Shown: piece by piece, positions 9,880-19,517 of the stretch | Position numbering within the stretch: position 1 is the stretch's first letter | Layout of the letters: each line of letters begins with the position of its first letter | Origin: Pseudocercospora fijiensis CIRAD86 | Lineage: Eukaryota; Ascomycota; Dothideomycetes; Mycosphaerellales; Mycosphaerellaceae | DNA: 64,000 nt | Reading direction: 5' to 3' | Assembly (NCBI RefSeq): GCF_000340215.1 | Contig: NW_006921554.1 | Location: forward strand, 269,868 to 333,867 | Made by a program: the position numbers and the translations under genes | The notes under the pieces: model-generated | Told to the model about the DNA's origin: nothing | What the model saw: the letters and a program-made list of their open reading frames with translations, nothing else | Database searches by the model: none

Positions 9880-12800
9880 GAGCGGGATAGGTTACTATCG
9901 GAACTACTCTATTTAGGAATTTAAAATATATTAGGAACGTATATTAGCCATATACGCCGGCTATATACGCTAACTGTACAGGTCGGTTATATATAGAAAC
10001 TCTAGTAAAGATAGCTATTTGCCGGCTATACCTACTAGCTATATTATCTTCTACGTAAACGCTTCGCCTCCTTTAAGTCGCTCTTAGCCTATATACGCTT
10101 TTACTTCTCGACTTATAGTCGCCTTCCACCTCCGCCCTCCTCCTCTTTATTATCGCTAATAAGAGTCTCGCTTAGACTAAATTTCGTATTCTCTTCGCGC
10201 TTTTAGGTTTCTTCGATCTTAAGCTTTTCTAATTAGTCGATAAGCTCCTTTAATAAGATATATAGTATCTTGCCTTAGCGACTCTAGTAGAGGAGGTAGT
10301 ATCGGAATACTATAATAGATTCGAAGGTAGTAGGCGAGTATATTCGATTAAACCGGCCCTAGTAACGAGCGATACTAAAAGATCTCTTAAAGACTATACC
10401 TATACTCGGAATAGCGAGGACGTCCTAAGCGATCGAAGCTATCGTTAGAAACTAAGGCTCTAACCGCTACTATATAACGAGAATATAATAAATATTATCT
10501 TCGAATTCGTCTTAAAGACTAGTAAGATTTAGAGATTATTAGCTCTCTTTCCGAGCCTATAAGTTTAGTACTTACCTACGTACTAATAGAGATCGAACTC
10601 TTCTTTATCAAGTACAGAACTAACTTACTCTTCTATTTCTACTTCCTATTTACGAAATAGGTAGGATATCGGAGCCTTCTTAGCCTTCCTTTTCCTAATA
10701 TAACCTATATTTAGAGTAGTTTCTTTCCGACGCTTACTAAATATCTTTTTTAGAACCTCTTAATATCGCTTAGGCTATACCTTATTATCCTTCTATTCCT
10801 CCTTCTACTAGTATATATCCTTTTAAACTAGCTTTAGTAAATATATAACGCTATAGAGCTCCCCGAACAACTCGAAGGTAGTACTATAATATTTGTCTAG
10901 CTTAGTATAGGAAGCCTCTATAGCTTTCGTTATAGTTACTTTCTAAGGGACCCTCTTTTTAGCTAGCTTAGCCGCGAGTTATTTAAGCTTATTAAAGAGC
11001 TAGTTATAGTATATAAAGATAAGGTAGATCGTCGGTCCTCGGGTTCTTCTAATCGTAGTAGTAACCTTTACGTAATATTTACTAATATCTACGAGATACT
11101 CTACTTAGCGCTATTCGGCGGATATAAGCGCGAGCTACTTAATACCCTTAGTATTCTAATAGAGCTCGAGAGCGGTACGTAAAGTATATCCCTTCGTAAG
11201 TATATAGAAAGTCGAATCGAATTAGGTCTTAATATCTTAGATAAAATAGAGTAGGCGCTAAGGAGGCCGCTTTTGCTATCGCTTATTCTATATAATATTC
11301 TAGATATCGACTTTAGGACGCTCGATAAGGATCTTTTAAATAGCCTCGAATCGGTTATATCTCTATAAGCTCGAGTTCGTATAGATTACTAGACGACGAA
11401 GCTAGAAAAAGAGAGTTAATAGTATCTTAGATTGCCGGCTATAGATACTAGCTATAGATAAAAGTTATACCTTATATAAAACGAGAGCGATACTCTCTAC
11501 CCTATCCTATTTTATTACGGTAACGAGTTTCTCGACTCTCGACTTTGCTTTACCCTTATCTAGGACCTTCTATTAGTCGTCGTTCGATAGTATAATTTTA
11601 AGCGTCTTAAAGAGGGCTCGGATCGCGATTTAAACTATATAGGCGAGGTAGGGAAACTTCCGTAGGGATATAACCGCTAATATCGCCTCCTATTCTATAG
11701 GTCCGTTAAGACTTCTTAACTAAGGGTCCTTATTATCTTTTAAGTCGTACGTATCCGAAATTATAGTAAGCTTAATATTAGGAAGATTAAGCTAGATTAT
11801 AGACCTTACAATCTCGCCTATATAGTCGACCCTATTAGTACTATTAGTTATTTTAAAGATAAATACAACTAGATAGTATATATAACGCCTTATATAATAT
11901 TCGATTATTACTCGCGTTTTCCGTAGTAATTAAGATTAGTTTCGTAGTTACGCTAACCCTATCTATTACCGTATAGATAAGCGTTACTATATCCTAACTA
12001 GTATAGGAACCTAGAATTTCTAGGAATCCGATTAGCATTTCCTAGAGTTTCTAATCCGAATTAATAAAGTATAGTATAATAGAAAGGAAGGAGGCCCTTA
12101 TAGTCTAGCTTAACTAGCTATCGATAGTAATAGCTACTCGGCGAGTATTACGGAGAATCTTCTAAATATCGTCTAACGTAGCCTCTTTATTTTTCTCGAA
12201 TATAGTACGCTAGGTAGTCGCGCCTAGAAATATAGAGGGGTACTTTATAAGATATAGGTATATCTTCTATATAGAATCCCTTTCGAAGAAGTCTTCTAAA
12301 AGACCGTTTATAGCTAAAATTTCGTTTACTAGTTACTTAAAATCTTCGGGGAAGAAATCGGAAGCCTTTAATACTTAAGCTTCCTTCTACGTAGCCTATA
12401 AAAATTAGTAGTAGTTATAGGGTTAAGTTTAGGAGCCTCTAGCTATAGCCGGCAGCTATAGCCGGTAGCTACGGCTAGTATATTTAGAAGACGTACCTCT
12501 TTCTCGAACGCCGTATCTATCTTAACCTTTACCTCTCCTTAAGATTCCCGATACCGTTTAAAACGGAGATAGTTAGTAGGCGATAAATTCCTATCCCTTA
12601 GTTTCGGGTATTTTAAGATAAAACTATAGAATTTATAGATAATTACTAGTTAACCTTTTAGATACGAACTCGTATTATAGTATAATGCCTCTCTTATAAA
12701 AATTTTCTAGAATATATCCGTTCGATCCTTACTATCCTATCGTATCGAGTACTTCCGTAGTTTATACTCCCTTAAACGTAAGTAAAAAGGGAACTATATC

Positions 12801-13060
12801 TTATAGATCTATTAATTAAACTACTTAGTATACTTAGGTTTCTAAAGATACGCCTAGCTAGCCTTTTCGAAGATATCCGGGTTAATACTTAATATTCGTA
12901 TCTCTCTAAATAACCTTCTTCTTAGACTCTATAAAGGTAAGGACCGGACGATAGTATCCTATAACGAAATCCTACTACTAGGATACGAAGAGGATAAATC
13001 TAGCCTTAATTGTCGTCTAGTACTTAATAGGCTCGAAGGTAAGTATATAGCCTCGTCTCG
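9880..13060 (-). pseudogene. hAT-family transposase, inner copy
   Basis: This is the same enzyme as the outer copy and slightly more complete at the N-terminus. The hATC region reads at about 10480-10260 on the minus strand and the catalytic-region equivalent LILITTENASNN at about 11935-11895. The N-terminal part (12900-12640) has a continuous frame with YTK, FPFYLRLREYKLRKYSIR and FYSFILKYPKLR, mostly absent from the outer copy because that one is truncated at 3370. One intron is clear (11402-11470) and CCGGCTA repeats at 12425-12480 and 9955-10035 may mark others. Stops are TAG or TAA. Its 3' neighbour on the same strand is H3-like gene 1, 5' neighbour the unknown charged gene at 13380-14690. 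The start given is the upstream limit of convincing coding sequence, not a chosen codon. Confidence 0.75.
11402..11470 (-). other. Intron with short CCGGC repeat in the inner hAT transposase
   Basis: 69 bp; donor GTATAAC, acceptor TTTTTCTAG, branch-like ATTAAC. The body is GTATCTATAGCCGGC-type repeat. The donor is intact here but mutated to AT in the outer copy, so the two copies corroborate each other. Confidence 0.65.
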
Positions 13061-13379
13061 ACGTCGTTACGATCTAGTTCGTATACTAGACTATCTCGCC
13101 TATTGTTTCGTAGTTACCCTTCCTAGTTTAGCGCCTAGTATATATATAATATCGTTCGGTATATTTTAAAGTTTTATATAGAGAGGTTAAGAGTAGTAGA
13201 TATATACTAGTAATTATAGGGAAATACCCTTTCTTTTATAGTATCGTATCGTTAGGAATAGCTAGATAGTGAGTATATAGCTACCTTTCTTTATTTCCTA
13301 GTTACCCTAGCTACCCTAACTACCTAATTTCTTTCCCGGCTACCCTAGCTACCCGAATTTTTCCCTTCTGTACGACGGT
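13061..13379. promoter_or_regulatory. Spacer upstream of the hAT transposase with TACCCTAGC repeats
   Basis: Between the divergence-free ends of two minus-strand genes lies a non-coding stretch with four to five copies of GCTACCCTAGCTACCC-like sequence (about 13300-13355). It is the expected place for the transposase promoter, but no promoter element can be shown. Confidence 0.3.
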
Positions 13380-13780
13380 TCTCTCCTACTAATAGAATAG
13401 AGCTACTGTAGCAATCGAGCTTGTTTTTAGTTTTAATCCTTCCTTCTTCGGCGTAAGATACTCGATAAGTGAATACTTAGGCCGAGTCTAACTACGAAAC
13501 CTGTACCTAACTAATACCTCCTTTAACTAATCCTACTTCTCGAACTCCCTCCGCTTCTTAGTAAAGACCTTAAAGAGCGAACGAGGTTCGTTAGGTATCT
13601 ATAGAGTAGTCGAGATAAAGCCGTATTACTAAGGTAGGTAACTACTAAGAACCTTATATAGAGGTTAAAAGAAATCTAACGGGAAACTATCCTACTAGTA
13701 GCTTAGACTCCGGATATAAGCCCTCTCTACCGGAGTAAAGACCCTATACAGTAACAGCACATTCCTTCGGAAATCGCTTT

Positions 13781-13846
13781 CTATTCGACTATTAGTATCT
13801 ACTAGCTACGAACGCCGGCTATAGCTACTAGCTATAAAATACTTAC
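13781..13846 (-). other. Second intron of the unknown charged gene
   Basis: 66 bp; donor GTAAGT, branch GATACTAATAG, acceptor CGAATAG. The body contains GTAGCTATAGCCGGCG, the same repeat type as in the H3-like and transposase introns. Confidence 0.6.
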
Positions 13847-14326
13847 TTTTACATCCTCTATCTCTAGTAATACCTTCGCCGCCCTTAGATATCTAGCCTC
13901 TATTTTATTAATCGTAAGAAATTTTTCTTTTATACTCGTAAAGGCGTTCCTCTAATATTTATAAAGAAATCTCTACTCTATATCGAGGATATAAAGATAA
14001 CTAGCCTTAATTCTAATCTTCGTAAGCTTTTCGTAGTAGCTTTAGCGATAATTATCTAGATTAATAGGACTTATGCCCTAGACCTTTACTAGCGCCTCGT
14101 CTCTTTCGCTATACTTAATCTACTTCTAGCCCTTATCGTCTATAGTATTAGGCTCTAAGACTACGCCTATAAATAGATCGACGTATAGTATCTTCTTATT
14201 TTTTTAGTTACTTTATTCGTAGTAATAAGCTCTTACGTAGCATTCTAAAGTCTAGTATTACTACTCTCGGCTATCGAAATATCTCTATTATTATTAATCC
14301 TATTAATAGAGGTAGTAGGAATAGGT

Positions 14327-14418
14327 CTAAATAGTATTAGTTACCGATTTCGAGAAAGGATACTAGCTACGCTACTAGCTACGTATACCGGCTATAGCTA
14401 CTAGCTATATTAACTTAC
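14327..14418 (-). other. First intron of the unknown charged gene
   Basis: 92 bp; donor GTAAGT, branch TAACTAATAC, acceptor TATTTAG. It carries CCGGTATACGTAGC-type repeat units between donor and branch point. Confidence 0.65.
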
Positions 14419-14690
14419 GCTAGTAGGAATTGCTCCTCGAAAACTAGCCGTAATTCTTTCCTCCTCTAAGCCTTCTCCTAGCTTGTCTTCTATCTTTAAC
14501 CTTTACTCTTTTTAATAGGCGCTAGCTATCGATAGAATGTCTTATTACGCGCCTTTATTCTCTTATTCTTCGCTCTTTTATCCTCGTCTATATTATTCTT
14601 TCTTTCGTAATCTTATATAGAATTCTTCTTAGTATAGTACTCCTTCTTAGTCTTACGCTTTTTTTTAGATACTAAGGTAAAATAACCTCG

Positions 14691-15294
14691 CGTTCTTTAC
14701 TATCTTCTATTTAGCGCGCGGCGCGCTTCTATCTTACTATTTTAAGGAGAAAAGAGAAAGAGGGAAAGGGGGGCGTAGCGCTAATAGCTACTATAGGTAT
14801 AGAAGAAGACAAAGATAAAAAACATAAGAATATCGCAAAGCCCTAATCGTTGCCGCATATATAACCTTATATAGGCAAGCTTTTATAACTGCGGTAACTA
14901 CGCCCTAGTAACGGCAACTACGACCTAGTAACGGCAATCGCTATTATTAAGGCAATCGTAGGCGGGGTAAATACAACCTAGTTACTATAATAGCCGGTAA
15001 TAGTAGCTAGTAGTCGGGTAGGAGTATGCTTATAATAAAACTAATATAGTCTCTAGCTACTACGACCTATTAATAGTAATATATATAGTTAGGGTATCCG
15101 CGAGCGACCTAAATATAACTTAGTTACTATTATAGCCGGCAATAGTAGCCGGTAGTCGGATAAGAGTATATTTATAATAAAACCGATATAGTCTCTAGTT
15201 CTAACTAGGAATCTATATAGTTTAGAAAAACCAACCCGGAACTAGGGAGCTAGTTTGCCGCTAAGAAACTAAACTATATACGTTTTATAGTTCG
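14691..15294. repeat. 5' terminal region of the inner element with a 142-bp direct repeat
   Basis: No gene. Two direct copies of a block ending GATATAGTCTCTAG or AATATAGTCTCTAG lie about 142 bp apart (about 14945-15056 and 15087-15198). They share the core AGTAGYYRGTAGTCGG and differ by transitions and small changes. A purine-rich run lies at 14745-14775. Confidence 0.55.
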
Positions 15295-15318
15295 TAACCT
15301 AAACTACTTCGGCGTCTA
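15295..15318 (-). repeat. Right terminal inverted repeat of the inner hAT element
   Basis: Pairs with 6715-6738; ends GGCGTCTA directly against the duplicated octamer. Confidence 0.75.
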
Positions 15319-15326
15319 TCCTTAAG
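15319..15326. repeat. Right target-site duplication of the inner hAT element
   Basis: TCCTTAAG, identical to 6707-6714. Confidence 0.85.
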
Positions 15327-15565
15327 ACTCCCCTTTAGCGACTCGTCCGAGAAACTATATTAGGTTTTTAGTATAGTATACGATCTACGGCTAAGGCGAC
15401 TAGTACTCTTTAGGAAGCTACGGGGGCATTTTTCGTAACCGAGTCTAAGCTTTCTAATCTCCTCACTATCTATACGAAGCGGGCTACCCTTTAATATAAT
15501 AATATATAGCTTCTAGATAAGATTCGGCGTCGGTTTATAGTAGATTAATTAGGATCTATATCTAT
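15327..15565 (+). pseudogene. H3-like gene 1, outer copy, 3' part (rest of the fold)
   Basis: Continues the frame broken at 6714: TPL-stop-RLVRETILGF, then ATSTL-stop-EATGAFFVTESKLSNLLTIY, TKRATL and LLDKIRRRF. These match PFQRLVREI, ALQEA.EAYLV, AIHAKRVTI and the final KDIQLARRIRG helix of H3, and also the uninterrupted inner copy. That the halves lie 8.6 kb apart and fit to the base is explained by the inner element's insertion. Downstream on the same strand is H3-like gene 2. Confidence 0.75.
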
Positions 15566-16609
15566 TTTCGTATCCTTTTACCGGCTATAGGTACCGGCTA
15601 TACTTCTAATTTTATATCTGCTATACCTAAATCTAAGGTACGAAGTAGAAACCTAGCGCTTTATATTTACTCGGTTATCGTAGCGCGTTTATAAGTAAGG
15701 TATAAAGGGTTACGGCTTCCTTACGAGGACTACTTTACCTTAGCTAGTTAGATATTTCGAACCTAGATAAGGAAGCGGCTTAGACTAGGAAACTAGGCTT
15801 TAAAAGCCGGTACTGTCGGCCTTTCTAGCAGCAGGCGCCCGATCGCATATAACACACTCCTATAAGCGAAGTCCGAGACAACACAGGCTCCTAGTCGCCT
15901 AGAGCAACGCACTACACAAACAACTAGGCGCACTACTCCCACCCACCGACGCCCGATATCCTAGGATACTCTTCTCGCACTTTTTCACATCCTTTTTTAG
16001 TACCTTACCCGTAAGCGCTCCGCGATAACGGAGTAAATATAAGGTACTAGGTTTCTACTCGGTACCTTAGCCTTAAGATAGGGCGGAGTCGAATTTATAG
16101 GTATAGCCGGCACTCGTAGCTAGTATATAGAGACGGAAGTAAGCCTCTCCCTACTAAATAGCTAGCTTATTTAGTATAGCCTACTATAGTATAGATATTT
16201 ATTATATTTCCTAGTAAAAGCCGGTTCGGAATCTAATCGAATTCTTAAAGAATATCTATATTATAGTAGGATACTATTATTACGCCGACTGTTTATTAAA
16301 AGGAGGCTTTCGCTATATTAGTATACCGGCTATAGGTACCGGCTATATTTTAAAGTTTACTATATCTATCTTTTCTACGCTGTACCTACCTTTTTAGCCG
16401 TATCTACCTTTTTAGCTATATCTACCTTTTTTCGCCGTACCTACCTTCTTTACTTACTATAACGTTATTATAATATAGGCTTACGCGACGCTTATACTAT
16501 CGGCTAGCGATACCGCGATACTACCTCTCTCGATATATATAATCTTTATATTAATATCTATACTTCTATACTCTATATCGACTATCTCTACTAACCTTTA
16601 CTCTACGCG
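15566..16609. other. Spacer between the outer H3-like genes with inverted repeat and an unmutated island
   Basis: About 15596-15710 and 16010-16125 are inverted copies of each other (both hold a TAAGGTAC and GGTTTCTAC- or GTAGAAACC-type core), so the spacer can fold back. At its centre, 15828-15990 keeps many CA dinucleotides (ACTACACAAACAACTAGGCG) unlike everything around it. Beyond 16140 lies the roughly 75-bp AAGCCTC block twice in inverted orientation. CCGGCTA repeats occur at 15580-15605 and 16322-16350. No coding frame is seen. Confidence 0.5.
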
Positions 16610-16912
16610 TACTTTCTTATACCTTCGTATCGTACTATATTATTAATTAGACGACTTTTATTATAGCAACTCTACTCGACTAACTTATAACGTCTTATAA
16701 GAAGAAGGGTCCTACTACTACTTAGGGTTATAATAAGACTAGACCCGATAGTAAGAGTATAGTATATATATATAAGAAGGCTTATACCGCTACCGCTATC
16801 GCTACCGGTAGTACTAGAAAGAGCGTAGTAGATAAGACTCTACGTAAAACGACGAGTAGCACTTCTACTACTAGTAGTAATAATCGTAGTAAACGTTAAT
16901 AGCGTCTAGGAA

Positions 16913-17002
16913 GTAAGTTTTATCTATAGCCGGTAGTATAGCCGGTAGCGTAGCCGATAGCGTTGCCGGTATTTTTACTCCTTTTTACTAATCCTTCTTT
17001 AG
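16913..17002 (+). other. Intron 1 of H3-like gene 2 with minisatellite, outer copy
   Basis: 90 bp; GTAAGT donor, TTTACTAATCC branch, TTCTTTAG acceptor; body of GCCGGTAGCGTAGCCGATAG-type units. Splicing gives LGTKALRKIRRY, parallel to LGTVALRKIRRY in the inner copy. Confidence 0.7.
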
Positions 17003-17185
17003 CTAAAGCCCTTCGTAAGATTCGGAGATATTAGAAGGATTAGAAGCTCGTTATTCCTAGAGCTCCTTTTAATCGACTTATCCGCGAAATTGCCTTTAAT
17101 AGTAGAGTAGACTATCATATTTAAGCCTCTGTACTCGAGGCCCTTTAGGAGGCTATAGAAGCCTACCTAGTCCGTATCTTCGAAT

Positions 17186-17232
17186 ATATATTCCTCTTCC
17201 CCTTTTTTTAAACTATACTAATACTATTTTAG
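17186..17232 (+). other. Intron 2 of H3-like gene 2, outer copy
   Basis: 47 bp; acceptor ACTAATACTATTTTAG; donor mutated from GT to AT as in the inner copy. Joining keeps the spacing of the L2 loop of H3. Confidence 0.65.
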
Positions 17233-17350
17233 CCTTTAACCCTATAGCTATCTACGCGAAGCGCGTTACGATTATAGATAAGGATTTTAAAGCCCTCGAT
17301 ATAATTCTTAAAGGCTAGAATATCTATATTATAGATAGTAGTAGGTAGGA

Positions 17351-18234
17351 TAGATCTTCTTAGTATCCTCTATAAGCGTTTCTACACATAATATCTACCG
17401 CTATTATACGGCGCTATATAGCGCGCTCTAAATACTCTTTAAGTATATTTATATATAATATAATATACTTTATTAGCCGTACGGAATATAAGTCTTCGAA
17501 ATATCTATAATCTATTAGTACTAAGAAGAAAAATGCTAACTACGCTACCGGCTACGCTCTAGGCTACGCTACCGGATCTTATAAAGAACTAAAAGAAGAT
17601 AGAAATTCTAATTTGTTTATTATAGTTTAGATTTTTATAAAAAGGAAAAAAAGAAAAAGGGGGAAGGTTAAAGAACCTAAAACTAATATTTATAGGAATT
17701 ATCCCTAGTTTCTAGATCTTATTATATATCTGTTTTCGTAAATCTACCTAATAGTCCTTGTAAATATTCTTATACTCTACCTACTAGAAATCTAACTAGA
17801 TGCCTAGACCTATAGTAGCCTCTATATCTTTTACTATATTCTATATACTAAATGCCTCCTTAATAGTATTCTCTACCTCCCCATATAATACGAAGTTACT
17901 TCCTATCCTATCCCCTATATCCGCTAAATAACTAGGAGTTCTAAGGATCGAACTAGAATTCGGCTATAGTAAAGCGACTAACTAGTAGAACGTAGTATAA
18001 AGCTATTTTACAGCTCTTTTACACACTTTACCGACATCAAAGGAGGAACCATCCTAGCACTTAATACTAGAGAGTAGTTTAGTAGGAAAGTATCGGAACT
18101 TCTTATAAAGAGCTTCGAGAGAAATCGATAAGTTCTACCTAGATCTAGATAAAAACATTCTACTAAGTAGTTAGGGAATTAAATAAGGGGCGAAAGGATA
18201 AAGTTTATACCTAAGGAGTATAGTTTCTAAACTA

Positions 18235-18268
<34 letters not shown>

Positions 18269-18590
18269 TTAATTAGTTAGTACCCTTAGCTAATGATCTA
18301 TAGATTTAGGGTAATATAAATACCTTCTTATAGCTACTACGGAATTAAAGTCTTCGAAAATTCCATTAGTACTAAGATATAAAAATGCCGGCTACGCTAC
18401 CGGCTATACTACCGGATCTTATAAAGGGCTTACTTTAAGTTATGTATATATTCTTATACTTCTAAAAAACTAATAAATTCTATAGTTCGAACCTACTACT
18501 ACTATAGTTTCTTAGTAAACTAAACTAAACTAAACTAGAATTTCGGCTTAGTAAACTAAACTAAACTCATCTAAACTACTACGGGATCTA
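17351..18590. other. 3' flank and right end of the outer hAT element
   Basis: No gene. Two CCGGCTACGCTACCGG-type arrays occur (about 17535-17575 and 18385-18415), each followed by ATCTTATAAAG; an AT dinucleotide run lies at about 18238-18266. Subterminal TAAACTAAACTAAAC repeats and the end sequence ACTACTACGGGATCTA finish at 18590. The two array-containing blocks (17480-17590 and 18340-18430) resemble each other and so may be a duplication or a nested insertion between them. Confidence 0.5.
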
Positions 18591-19367
18591 CCTACTACCA
18601 TATCGAAGCTACCTTATATAGACTAAGAATATACTTATACTATTCTACTAGTTTAAATCTATATCTATTAATACTCTTTTAAGTATCTCTAAATCTTTTA
18701 CTACTATTTTATTTTTTAATAACTACTTCTTATATAGTCTAGAATAGGCTACTAAAGAAGGAGGGAATACTATTAAGGGACTCTAACTTAAAAGTAACTA
18801 TTAAGCTCCTCGGTAGCGCTATATATCTTATTAGTAAAGCTTAGCGTACTAAAAAAACTTATTACTTACTTACTCCCTTTTCGAATCGCTTAGATATTAT
18901 TATATAGAGAAGTCTTACTACTATATTATATCTATATAACTATTTAATTGCTTTCCCTATATTTATATTAATATTTATTATACCTTTACTTACTAAAAGT
19001 AAAGCTATTAACTTTAGATTAGTAGAATACTTACTTATCCTAATTTTTTCTATTATATATTAACCTAGAAAGCTTTAATTACTTTTATAGTAGCTACTAT
19101 ACCTATATCTATATTTGCTATTATACTAACTACTATCCTTTTTTTAATCTAAAATATATTTAGAATTAATACCGATTTAAGGTACTTAGAGTCTATAGCT
19201 AATTTTAAGTTTATTATATCGAAGATTTATAAAAAGGCTTCGAAGAATCCGCTATTTACTATTAAAAAAGATTATAGTTTTTATAAACTAAAAGGAGATA
19301 AATATATCTAGAAAAGTATAGAGTATCTAATAATATCGGCCTAAGCTAAATCTTTGTTTTACCTTTA
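18591..19367. other. AT-rich stretch, nothing recognised
   Basis: Low in GC compared with the flanks, with poly-T and poly-A runs. I see no reading frame that can be followed and no resemblance to the neighbouring elements. Confidence 0.5.
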
Positions 19368-19517
19368 TCTTATTCTTAATCTTATTCTTAATCTTATTCT
19401 TAATCTTATTCTTAATCTTATTCTTAATCTTATTCTTATTCTTATTCTTATTCTTATTCTTATTCTTATTCTTATTCTTATTCTTATTCTTATTCTTATT
19501 CTTATTCTTATTTTTAG
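19368..19517 (+). repeat. Hexamer microsatellite (CTTATT)n with CTTAAT variants
   Basis: The array starts as alternating CTTATT and CTTAAT units, then becomes a pure (TTCTTA)n run for about 90 bases, ending at TTATTTTTAG. The ordered change from mixed to pure units suggests recent expansion of one end. Confidence 0.9.

Larger units (their letters stand above)
13380..14690 (-). pseudogene. Unknown charged protein, first gene of the inner hAT element
   Basis: I do not recognise the family. The minus-strand frame shows an N-terminal part rich in Lys, Arg, Glu and Asn (NNIDEDKRAKNKRIKARNK), which would be helical and possibly coiled, then an Ile/Leu-rich segment, then VFTPVERAYIRSLSY and a basic RSLFKVFTKKRREFEK segment, ending about RPKYSLIEYLTPKKEGLK. 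Two introns with clear signals (14418-14327 and 13846-13781) support it as a real gene. It precedes the transposase on the same strand. The outer copy has lost this part. It could be a second transposition protein or a passenger gene. Confidence 0.5.
6715..15318 (-). mobile_element. Inner hAT-type element carrying two H3-like genes, 8.6 kb
   Basis: The element is bounded by inverted ends (6715-6738 and 15295-15318; TAGACGCCG then T or A, AGTAGTT, and GGTTA after two transitions) and by the duplication TCCTTAAG. All genes read on the minus strand. In transcription order they are an unknown charged protein (14690-13380), the hAT transposase (13060-9880), H3-like gene 1 (9740-9090) and H3-like gene 2 (8040-7290). 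This is the fullest copy of the family in the window and shows that the gene set travels together. It inserted into H3-like gene 1 of another copy of the same family in opposite orientation. Everything is RIP-mutated, so it is dead. Further, partly matching end sequences near 7109 show that a smaller related element may also sit at its left end. Confidence 0.75.
16610..17350 (+). pseudogene. H3-like gene 2, outer copy (three exons)
   Basis: Homologue of the inner gene 2 on the opposite strand. Exon 1 holds the extension KKKGPTTT...TRPDSKSIVY and a Ser/Thr/Lys tail ending LRKTTSSTSTTSSNNRSKR. Intron 16913-17002 is followed by ALRKIRRY, KLVIPRAPFNRLIREIAFNS, ASVLEAL, EAIEAYLVRIFE; intron 17186-17232; then NPIAIYAKRVTIIDKDFKALD. 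These are the H3 alpha-N, alpha-1, alpha-2 and L2 segments in order with canonical spacing. Its tail is more changed than the inner copy's (STRKS in place of the ARxKxT segment). C-terminal to KDF the sequence departs from the usual ARRIRGERA. The gene is dead: stops in the tail and fold, and the second donor site is mutated. Confidence 0.75.
3370..18590 (+). mobile_element. Outer copy of a hAT-type element carrying H3-like genes (interrupted, 5'-truncated)
   Basis: This element consists of 3370-6714 plus 15327-18590, split by the inner copy at 6715-15318. In plus-strand order it holds a hAT transposase, H3-like gene 1 (split by the insertion) and H3-like gene 2. Its right end at 18590, read inward, gives TAGATCCCGTAGTAGTTT, matching the inner element's left end TAGACGCCGTAGTAGTT and the GTTTACTAAGCCG block that follows in both. 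Its left end is missing: homology with the inner copy stops near 3370, upstream of the transposase, so the gene that precedes the transposase in the inner copy is absent here. All coding parts are inactivated by RIP. The 8-bp target duplication, the TAG...CTA ends (CAG...CTG before RIP) and the transposase all fit the hAT superfamily. Confidence 0.65.

Noticed and set aside
16610..17350. Capture of centromeric H3 (CenH3) instead of ordinary H3
   Set aside because: Loop 1 has the canonical H3 length in both H3-like genes and gene 2 has an H3-type tail in the inner copy; CenH3 remains possible only as a distant source.
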